Origin: Micromonospora globbae
GTDB taxonomy: Bacteria > Actinomycetota > Actinomycetes > Mycobacteriales > Micromonosporaceae
NCBI RefSeq assembly: GCF_003610785.1
Contig: NZ_RAQQ01000013.1
Location: forward strand, 124,001 to 188,000
Reading direction: 5' to 3'
DNA: 64,000 nt
Positions 55,921 to 64,000 of the stretch are shown here, piece by piece. The position numbers and the translations under genes were made by a program. Under the pieces are notes generated by a model. The model saw only the letters and a list, made by a program, of their open reading frames with translations, ran no database searches and was not told where the DNA came from. The first letter of the stretch is position 1; each line of letters starts with the position of its first letter.

Positions 55921-56433
55921 GTGAACGGTGTGCAGGGTGTACAGCTCGACGACCTCGACGCGCGATTGATCGAACTGTTCGCGGAGGAACCCCGGATCGG
56001 CGTGCTGGAGTGCTCGCGCCGGCTCGGCGTGGCCCGGGGCACCGTCCAGGCGCGGCTGGACAAGCTGGTCGGCCGGGGCGTCATCACCGGGTTCGGTCCG
56101 GAGATCGCGCCGGCCGCGATCGGCTTCGGGGTGACCAGCTTCGTCACCCTGGAGATCAGCCAGAGGCACGGGCACGACCCGGTCACCGCCCACCTCGCGG
56201 GCATCCCCGAGGTGCTGGAGGCGCACACCATCACCGGCTCCGGCGACCTGCTCTGCCGGATCGTGGCCCGGTCGAACGCCGACCTCCAGCGGGTGATCGA
56301 CCAGATCGTCTCCTCCGAGGGGATCACCCGGGCCTCGACGATCATCGCGCTGGCCGAGCAGATCCCGTACCGCACGCTGCCGCTGGTGCGCTCGGCCGCC
56401 CGCCGGCAGGCGGGGACCCGTCCTGACGCCTGA
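55921..56433 (+). CDS. Lrp/AsnC-family regulator, probably controlling hppD
   Basis: 170 residues: N-terminal winged helix (VQLDDLDARLIELFAEEPRIGVLECSRRLGVARGTVQARLDKL begins near residue 6) and C-terminal RAM/AsnC ligand domain (GVTSFVTLEISQRHGHDPVTA, VLEAHTITGSGDLLCRIVA). I start at the GTG at 55921, 8 nt after TACCGT, which gives the normal N-terminus; an upstream in-frame start would add 43 unrelated residues. Lrp-type proteins usually regulate the divergent gene, so hppD and an aromatic amino acid as effector are the natural guess. Confidence 0.85.
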   Translation: MNGVQGVQLDDLDARLIELFAEEPRIGVLECSRRLGVARGTVQARLDKLVGRGVITGFGPEIAPAAIGFGVTSFVTLEISQRHGHDPVTAHLAGIPEVLEAHTITGSGDLLCRIVARSNADLQRVIDQIVSSEGITRASTIIALAEQIPYRTLPLVRSAARRQAGTRPDA

Positions 56434-56535
56434 GGTCGAGCAGGGGCCCCAGATAACACCTTCCGCGCCAGAAAGCGCGGCGACACGGCGGCACGGGCGT
56501 ACGGGACGGCCGTGATCGTGGCTACGGTGTCCGGT

Positions 56536-57987
56536 GTGGCGAAGGGGAGCGGCCTCGGCGTGCGCGGCGTTCTGCTGCTCGCGCTGATCGCGGTCGTCGT
56601 CCTCGCCGCGACCGGGGTGTGGAACCCGTTCCCACGGATGTGGGACTGGGTCGACCGGAGCGAGTCGCTCGCCCAGCCGCAGGTGGCCTGGCAGGAGCGG
56701 GTCGACGGCACCCCGAAGAGCGTCACCATCGCCGGCGACACCGTCGTGGTCGAGCAGCGTACCCGGGTCGAGGCGCGCGCCCTGGCGACCGGCGGCCAGC
56801 TCTGGGAGCGCAAGGCCGACTGGGCGGCGGTCGCCGGCGGCGACCGCGACGCGGTGGTCGTCGTGGGCAAGCTGCTGGTCAAGGGGTACGAGGTGCTCGA
56901 CCCCACGACCGGGGTGACCCGGCGGCGCGACGACGACGCGGTGGCCGTCTGGACGTACCGCAACCTGCTGCTGGACGCGCGCTGCGCGCAGCCGACCGAC
57001 TGCACGCTGAGCGCGTGGGATCCGCGCGGCACCACGCCACTGTGGACGGCGTTCCTGCCCGGGGTGGGCAGCGGGCTGTTCGCCGACAACCCCGGCCTGC
57101 GCGGCACGCGGCGGCTGACCGCGAAGCGGATCGACGAGGCGGCGGCCGGCCCGGAGCCCGCGCCGCCGCTGCTCGGGTTCCCGGTCGACGGCCAGGTGCA
57201 CGTGGTGGACACGGCGAACGGCTCGGTGCTGAGGAACGTCCAACCGGGCCGCGAGGAGCGCCTCTCGGTGGTGGGCGGCCGGTTGCTGCGCATCACCGCC
57301 CGCTCCCAGGACGGCAGCTGCCTCTTCGCGATCTCCGGCGTCGACCCCGCGACCGGGCAGGAGGTCTGGCGCCGGGCGGGGATCAACCTGCGCACCGCCG
57401 ACAACGCCGGCTGCGCGCAGCGGGAGGACCCGCAGGGCGCCCGGAACGTGCTCGTCGGGGTGGGGCCGGACGGCCGGGAGGCGGTCCTCGACGGGTACAA
57501 CGGACGGCTGCTCTGGGTCGGCGCCGACGGTGAGCGACTGCTGGCCGTGGACGACCGGTACGCGGTGGCCCGCGCCGCCGACCAACGGTCGGTCGTGGCG
57601 CGCGGGCTGGCCGGCGAGCAGGTGCTCTGGACCCGTCCGGCCGGCGGCAAGGCGGGCGCGGCGCTCACCCCGTACGCGGCGGTCGTCGTTGACGAGAAGC
57701 CGTCCCGGCTCATCGCGCTCGACCCGCGTACCGGTCGGGAGCTGGCCGTCCTGCGGACCTCGGCGAACGCGCTCGCGGTCGGTCCCGGCGGCATGGTGAT
57801 CGGTGAGGGGCGGGAGATCGCGTACGTCCGCTTCGGCGCTGCGGCGAACGGCGGCACCGCCCCCGCGCCCGGCGGGACCGCCCCGGCGAACGGTGGCACC
57901 GCCCCGGGCGGCAGCGCACCGACGCCCGGCGTGGACGACACCTGCGGCCCCAAGCGCGAGCTGTGCCCGGAACGGGCGGGTGGCTGA
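56536..57987 (+). CDS. Membrane-anchored PQQ-like beta-propeller protein
   Basis: 483 residues from the GTG at 56536, which is 7 nt after TACGGT. One N-terminal helix (about 6-27), then an extracytoplasmic propeller with repeated ITIAGDTVVVEQRTRVEARAL-, YNGRLLWVGADGERLLAV- and ALDPRTGRELAVL-like PQQ blades (each quoted piece shortened). Several Cys pairs occur (CAQPTDC, CLF, CAQRED). The last 45 residues are GGTAP/GGSAP repeats ending in a Cys-containing tail (DTCGPKRELC). Related in design to the protein at 50770. Ligand unknown. Confidence 0.65.
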   Translation: MAKGSGLGVRGVLLLALIAVVVLAATGVWNPFPRMWDWVDRSESLAQPQVAWQERVDGTPKSVTIAGDTVVVEQRTRVEARALATGGQLWERKADWAAVAGGDRDAVVVVGKLLVKGYEVLDPTTGVTRRRDDDAVAVWTYRNLLLDARCAQPTDCTLSAWDPRGTTPLWTAFLPGVGSGLFADNPGLRGTRRLTAKRIDEAAAGPEPAPPLLGFPVDGQVHVVDTANGSVLRNVQPGREERLSVVGGRLLRITARSQDGSCLFAISGVDPATGQEVWRRAGINLRTADNAGCAQREDPQGARNVLVGVGPDGREAVLDGYNGRLLWVGADGERLLAVDDRYAVARAADQRSVVARGLAGEQVLWTRPAGGKAGAALTPYAAVVVDEKPSRLIALDPRTGRELAVLRTSANALAVGPGGMVIGEGREIAYVRFGAAANGGTAPAPGGTAPANGGTAPGGSAPTPGVDDTCGPKRELCPERAGG

Positions 57988-58091
57988 CGGCGCCCACGCC
58001 GGACCGTGCCGACGGCGGCGGTGAGAGCGGCGTCCCAGCGGGCACCCGGCGGGTGGGAATGATCGACGGGTCTGCCCTAGGCTTTCCGCTC

Positions 58092-59759
<1,668 letters not shown>

Positions 59760-59777
59760 CACGTACGGATGTGACAG

Positions 59778-59804
59778 GGGCGTCGGGCGGCTCGCCCGGC
59801 GCCC
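59778..59804. terminator. Terminator of the class I fumarase gene
   Basis: GGGCGTCGGGC (59778-59788) and GCCCGGCGCCC (59794-59804), 11-bp stem with one G-T wobble and a 5-nt loop, 19 bp after the stop. A second 9-bp inverted repeat (GTGCGCCCG/CGGGCGCAC, 59829-59862) follows. Confidence 0.65.
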
Positions 59805-60012
59805 TTCGGCGTTGACCGGTCGACGTCGGTGCGCCCGCCCCTGGGGGGTTGGACGGGCGCACCGCCCCCGTCGGATGCCGTCGCCGGCAACCCGTCCTAA
59901 GGGTGAAGCCGGTTTCTGCCGATCCGCTCTCACATCGCTATCACCGGGCGATGGCATCCCGTCACGACCGGGCTACGCTACGGACCGTCACGGCATCACC
60001 TAGGGAGCGGCA

Positions 60013-62994
60013 TTGCGGTTCAGGATCCTGGGACCCCTGCGGATCGGTGACGGCGACGTCACCGTCACCGCGGGCCGGGACCGGGTCGTGCTCTCCATGC
60101 TGCTGCTGCGGCCCAACGGGATCGTGCCGGTGGAGGAACTGGTCGACGCGATCTGGGAGGAGCGGCCGCCGGCCACCGCCCGCGCCCAGGTGCAGACGTG
60201 CGTGTCGCGTCTCCGGCGCCGGCTGGACCAGCTCGGCGTCCCGCCCGCGACGATCGTCAGCGATCCGGTCGGCTACGGCATCCGGGTCGGGCCGGGCGAG
60301 CTGGACGCCCAGGTGTTCGCGCGGTACGTCGACACCGCCCGCGCCGCCGTCGCCGCCGGGCAGCTCGCCGAGGCCCAGCGGCAGTTCCGCGCCGCCATCG
60401 CCCTCTGGCGGGGACCGGCGCTGAGCGGGACCGCGAGCCGCAGCGTACGGCGGGGGGCGCAGGCCCTCGACGAGAAGGGCTTCACGGCGCTCGAGGAGTG
60501 CGTGGACGTCGAGCTGCGGCTCGGGCAGGCGGCCGAGATCCTGGCCGTGCTCACCGAGGCACTGTCCCGGAACCCGCTGCGGGAGCGGCTGCGCGGGCAG
60601 GTGATGCTCGCCCTCTCGGCGGTCGGCCGGCAGGCGGACGCGCTCGCCGTGTACCGCGAGGGGCGGCGGCTCTACGCCGAGGAGCTGGGCATCGAGCCGG
60701 GCGCGACGTTGCAGGAGATCCACCAGCGGGTGCTCGCCGGCGACCTCGCGCTCGCCGGCCCGGAGAGCCGCTCGACTGCGCCGGTCCGTTGCCTGCCGCG
60801 CGCCATCAGCGACTTCACCGGCCGGCAGGAGACCCTGGCGCGGCTGGTCAAGGAGATCGAGGAGGGACGCACCCGGGTCCAGCTGATCGACGGGATGCCC
60901 GGCAGCGGCAAGACCACCCTGGCCGTCCACCTCGCCACGGCGTTGAGCGACCGGTATCCGGACGCGCAGCTCTTCATCGACCTGCACGGGCACAGCGAGC
61001 GGGGGCCGCTGTCCCCGGCGGCGGCGCTCGCCGCGCTGCTGCGCCAGCTCGGGGTGCCCGGGGACCGCATCCCCGCGGAGGCCGACGAACGGGTCGCGCT
61101 CTGGCGCAGCGAGCTCGCGCATCGGCGCGCCGTCGTGGTCCTGGACAACGCGGCGTCCGCCGCCCAGGTGGTGCCGCTGCTGCCCAGCGGGCCGGGTTGT
61201 CTCACCCTCGTCACGAGCCGGCGCCGGCTGACCGGCCTCGACGAGGGGCGGCCGTCGTCACTCGACCTCCTCGACCCCGACGAGGGGGTGGACCTGCTGG
61301 CGCGGGTCGTCGGCCCCGAACGGGTGGCCGCCGAGCCGCAGGCCGCCGCCGAGGTGGTCCGCCGCTGCGGCCGGCTGCCCCTGGCCATCCGGCTCGCCGG
61401 GGCGCGGCTCGCGCACCGTCCCCGGTGGCGCATCGCCGACCTCGCCGCCCGGCTCGCCGACGGTCGGGACGTGCTCACCGAGCTGGTGGCCGGCGACCGC
61501 TCCGTCGGCCAGGCCTTCGCCCTGTCGTACGCGCAGGTGAGTCCCGCCGCGCAGCGGATGTTCCGGCTGCTCGGGCTGTACCCGGGAGCGGAGTTCGACG
61601 CCCTGGCCGCCGCCGCGCTGGCCGACGTGCCGTTGCCCGCCGCGGAACACCTCGTCGACGAACTGGTCGACGCGCACCTCGTCAACGAGCCGGACCCGGG
61701 GCGGTTCCGCTTCCACGACCTCGTGCGTGAGTACGCCCGGCTCCTGGTGGCGAGCCGTGACAGCGACGACGGGCGGCGGGTGGCACTCGACGCGCTGCTG
61801 GACCACTACGTGGACACCGCCTGGGCGGTCTCCGCGCTCGGCGAGCCGGCCGCGAGCAGGGTGGGCGTCGAGTTTCCCGAGCCACGCCGGCCGGACCTGG
61901 TCGAGGCGGGTCTGGCGGCGGGTGAGGGCTGGTTCGAAACCAATCGCTCATCCCTCGTCGCCGCCGTCCACCTGGCCGAGCAGGCCGGGCTGCCGCGGCA
62001 GTGCTGGCAGTTGGCTCGGGCGACCTGGCACTTCTGGTTCGCCGGGGGGCATCTGGACGAGCTGATCGAGACGCACAGCGCCGGCCTCCGCGCCGCCGAG
62101 CGGCTGGGCGACCTGGCGGCGAGCGCCACGATGCGCAACTACCTCTCGTCCGCGTACTACCGGCTGGGCCGCTTCCCCGAGACGATCGACCTGATGGAGA
62201 CGGCGCTGCGGGACCGCCAGCGGCTCGGCGACGACCAGGGGGCCGCCACCATCCACCGGAACCTCGCGGCGGCGCACGCCACGGACCGCCGCTTCGGCCC
62301 GGCGATGCGGCACTTCGACGCGGCCACACCCCTGCTGTGGGAGACGGGCCAGCTCGGCGGGCTCGTGGCGACGCTGAACAACAAGGCCGTGGCCCTGCTC
62401 GCCTGGGGACGGTACGAGGAGGCGCAGCGCGTCACCCGTCTGCAGCTGGCGTTGGCCCGGGAGGTCGGGGAGCTGCGCCTCATTCCCCACGCCATCGGTC
62501 ACCTCGGGGCCGTCCGGGCGCGGCTCGGCGACCACGAGGGCGCCCTCCGTCGCCTGCATCTCGCGCTCCGGCTCAAGCGGCGGTCCGGCAACCGGCTCGG
62601 TGAGGCCGAGGTGCTCAACGACATCGGTGCCGTCGAGCGCGCCCTCGGCCAGCCGGAGAGCGCCGCGGCACGCCACCGGGAGGCGTTCGTGCTCGTCACC
62701 GAGATGGGTGACCCCATCGCGGCGCTCGCGTGCCGGAACCTGCTGGGGCTCGCCCTGTTGGCGCAGGGCGACGTGGCCAGCGCGCTGGACCTGCACCGGC
62801 GCGTGCTGGTGGACGCCACCCGGCTCAACTCCCGGTACGAGCGGGCCCGAGCCCTGGACGGGATAGCCCGCTGCCTGCGGGACTCCGACCCGGCGGGCGC
62901 GCGCAGCCACTGGACCCGCGCGCTCGCCCTGTTCCGCGAGGTGGAGGCGCCGGAGCGGCACGAGGTGGAGCGGTTCCTGGCCGAGCGGGACTGA
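60013..62994 (+). CDS. AfsR/SARP-type transcriptional regulator with NB-ARC and TPR domains
   Basis: 993 residues. N-terminal OmpR-like winged helix (MRFRILGPLRI to about 95), BTAD domain (about 100-245), NB-ARC ATPase with Walker A GMPGSGKTT (about 294) and Walker B AVVVLDNA (about 375), and a C-terminal TPR array (about 690-990; LGRFPETIDLMETALRDRQRLGDD and similar). This is the AfsR layout of actinomycete regulators that often control secondary metabolism. The start is a TTG at 60013 with AGGGAG 6 nt upstream. It stands between two fumarase genes without a visible biosynthetic cluster, so its target is unclear. Confidence 0.9.
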   Translation: MRFRILGPLRIGDGDVTVTAGRDRVVLSMLLLRPNGIVPVEELVDAIWEERPPATARAQVQTCVSRLRRRLDQLGVPPATIVSDPVGYGIRVGPGELDAQVFARYVDTARAAVAAGQLAEAQRQFRAAIALWRGPALSGTASRSVRRGAQALDEKGFTALEECVDVELRLGQAAEILAVLTEALSRNPLRERLRGQVMLALSAVGRQADALAVYREGRRLYAEELGIEPGATLQEIHQRVLAGDLALAGPESRSTAPVRCLPRAISDFTGRQETLARLVKEIEEGRTRVQLIDGMPGSGKTTLAVHLATALSDRYPDAQLFIDLHGHSERGPLSPAAALAALLRQLGVPGDRIPAEADERVALWRSELAHRRAVVVLDNAASAAQVVPLLPSGPGCLTLVTSRRRLTGLDEGRPSSLDLLDPDEGVDLLARVVGPERVAAEPQAAAEVVRRCGRLPLAIRLAGARLAHRPRWRIADLAARLADGRDVLTELVAGDRSVGQAFALSYAQVSPAAQRMFRLLGLYPGAEFDALAAAALADVPLPAAEHLVDELVDAHLVNEPDPGRFRFHDLVREYARLLVASRDSDDGRRVALDALLDHYVDTAWAVSALGEPAASRVGVEFPEPRRPDLVEAGLAAGEGWFETNRSSLVAAVHLAEQAGLPRQCWQLARATWHFWFAGGHLDELIETHSAGLRAAERLGDLAASATMRNYLSSAYYRLGRFPETIDLMETALRDRQRLGDDQGAATIHRNLAAAHATDRRFGPAMRHFDAATPLLWETGQLGGLVATLNNKAVALLAWGRYEEAQRVTRLQLALAREVGELRLIPHAIGHLGAVRARLGDHEGALRRLHLALRLKRRSGNRLGEAEVLNDIGAVERALGQPESAAARHREAFVLVTEMGDPIAALACRNLLGLALLAQGDVASALDLHRRVLVDATRLNSRYERARALDGIARCLRDSDPAGARSHWTRALALFREVEAPERHEVERFLAERD

Positions 62995-63116
62995 GCGACC
63001 CCGTCGCCGCGCGCTCCCGTCGCCGCCGCGGGCATCCCGCCCACCGCGGGCGGTGGACCGGCACACGTGAGCGCGATCATCTGCACGCCGCCGTCGCGCG
63101 CGGCAGGATGGTACGC

Positions 63117-64000
63117 GTGACGACTCCAGAGGCGACGGGTTACCGGATCGAACGCGACTCGATGGGCGAGGTGGAGGTGCCCGCCGAGGCGCTGTGGCGG
63201 GCGCAGACGCAGCGCGCCGTGCAGAACTTCCCGATCTCCGGCCGGGGCATCGAACCGGCGCAGATCAAGGCGCTCGCGCAGATCAAGGGCGCTGCCGCGC
63301 AGGTCAACGGCGAGCTGGGCGTGATCGGGGCGGACGTGGCCGAGGCGATCGTCACGGCCGCCGCGCACGTGGCCGACGGCGGCTACGACGACCAGTTCCC
63401 AGTCGACGTGTTCCAGACCGGCTCGGGCACCTCGTCCAACATGAACGCCAACGAGGTGATCGCGACGCTGGCCAGCCGCGAGCTGGGACGCAACGTGCAC
63501 CCGAACGACGACGTGAACGCGTCGCAGTCCAGCAACGACGTCTTCCCGTCCTCGATCCACCTGGCCGCCACCCAGTTCGTGGTGGAGGACCTGATCCCCT
63601 CGCTGCGTCACCTGGCCGGGGCGCTGGAGGGGAAGGCGGCCGAGTTCGAGACCGTCGTGAAGGCGGGGCGTACGCACCTCATGGATGCCACCCCGGTCAC
63701 GCTCGGCCAGGAGTTCGGCGGGTACGCGGCCCAGGTGCGCTACGGCGTCGAGCGGCTGGAGGCGGTGCTGCCGCGGCTGGCCGAGCTGCCGCTGGGTGGC
63801 ACGGCCGTGGGCACCGGCATCAATACGCCGCTCGGCTTCGCGGCGCGGGTCATCGAGAAGCTGCGCGCGTCGACCGGGCTGCCGCTGACGGAGGCGCGCA
63901 ACCACTTCGAGGCGCAGGGCGCCCGGGACGCGCTCGTGGAGACCTCCGGCCAGCTCCGTACGATCGCCGTGGGCCTCTACAAGATCGCCAACGACATCCG
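63117..64000 (+). CDS. fumC: Fumarate hydratase, class II (cut by window edge)
   Basis: The frame opens at a GTG at 63117 and runs off the right edge; 294 residues are visible. YRIERDSMGEVEVPAEALWRAQTQRAVQNFPISG at the start, TGSGTSSNMNANEV, HPNDDVNASQSSNDVFPSSIH, the H129-type KAGRTHLMDATPVTLGQEFGGYA and LPLGGTAVGTGINT are class II fumarase/aspartase motifs (each quote is part of a longer block). The C-terminal GSSIMPGKVN signature lies beyond the window. Class II enzymes need no iron-sulfur cluster, so with the class I gene nearby the cell has an oxygen-resistant alternative. Confidence 0.93.
   Translation, partial: MTTPEATGYRIERDSMGEVEVPAEALWRAQTQRAVQNFPISGRGIEPAQIKALAQIKGAAAQVNGELGVIGADVAEAIVTAAAHVADGGYDDQFPVDVFQTGSGTSSNMNANEVIATLASRELGRNVHPNDDVNASQSSNDVFPSSIHLAATQFVVEDLIPSLRHLAGALEGKAAEFETVVKAGRTHLMDATPVTLGQEFGGYAAQVRYGVERLEAVLPRLAELPLGGTAVGTGINTPLGFAARVIEKLRASTGLPLTEARNHFEAQGARDALVETSGQLRTIAVGLYKIANDI

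Overview
The window is chromosomal DNA of a high-GC actinomycete (by eye about 70-75% G+C, with G/C at almost every third codon position). The nearest match I can suggest is Micromonospora or a close relative in the Micromonosporaceae. The reasons are the gene orders folP-folB-folK-DUF3180, panC-panD-nadB-nadC-coaX-lysS-lsr2-clpC, radA-disA and carD-ispD-ispF, the DUF397 and DUF2510/RDD proteins, and the many leaderless-type starts (a TAnnnT hexamer about 6-9 nt before an ATG/GTG). I see no rRNA, tRNA, CRISPR array, prophage or insertion sequence. This is mostly core chromosome with a few accessory patches.

Layout. 1-2.2 kb (minus): edge of a type IV secretion-like cluster (VirB2-, PrgI/VirB3- and VirB4-like). 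2.6-4.9 kb: folate genes folP-folB-folK plus DUF3180. 5-7.2 kb: three membrane or unknown proteins. 7.3-10.9 kb: an OpuC-type quaternary-amine (osmoprotectant) ABC importer whose binding protein looks circularly permuted. 11-12.8 kb: a large low-complexity repeat protein. 12.9-15.3 kb (minus): an orphan NuoD paralogue coupled to a MidA/NDUFAF7-family methyltransferase. 15.3-16.6 kb: secreted beta-propeller phytase. 16.8-24.9 kb: CoA and NAD precursor genes (DUF2520, panC, panD, nadB, nadC, coaX) with a lipoprotein and a membrane protein between them. 25.7-30.7 kb: lysS, lsr2, clpC. 30.8-36.7 kb: mutY, an ACT protein, def, and on the minus strand radA-disA. 36.8-42.3 kb: a lipoprotein, then a candidate small biosynthetic cluster (UbiA prenyltransferase, methyltransferase, acyl-CoA dehydrogenase, type III polyketide synthase). 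43.4-46.2 kb: carD, ispD, ispF and a TPR membrane protein. 46.3-56.4 kb: tyrosine catabolism (homogentisate dioxygenase, an unknown protein, fumarylacetoacetase, aromatic/histidinol-phosphate aminotransferase, HPPD and a divergent Lrp-type regulator) mixed with envelope proteins. 56.5-64 kb: a membrane-anchored beta-propeller, class I fumarase, a large AfsR/SARP-type regulator and the start of a class II fumarase.

How the genes work together. The aminotransferase, HPPD, HGD and FAH would take tyrosine to fumarate and acetoacetate. A 327-residue protein of unknown function is fused by an ATGA overlap to FAH and sits where a maleylacetoacetate isomerase would be expected. Fumarate then meets two unrelated fumarases just downstream. 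PanC/PanD/CoaX and NadB/NadC feed the two main nucleotide cofactors. The NuoD paralogue keeps the arginine that NDUFAF7 methylates in mitochondria, and its operon partner is that methyltransferase family, which suggests an enzyme-substrate pair.

The observations I rate highest are the permuted OpuCC protein, a near-perfect 23-bp-arm hairpin that covers the ispD ribosome binding site and start codon, a second palindrome of the same size inserted in frame in the MidA gene, the NuoD-MidA pair with a Trp in place of the quinone-binding Tyr, and the unknown gene of the homogentisate operon with its 19-bp perfect operator-like palindrome.
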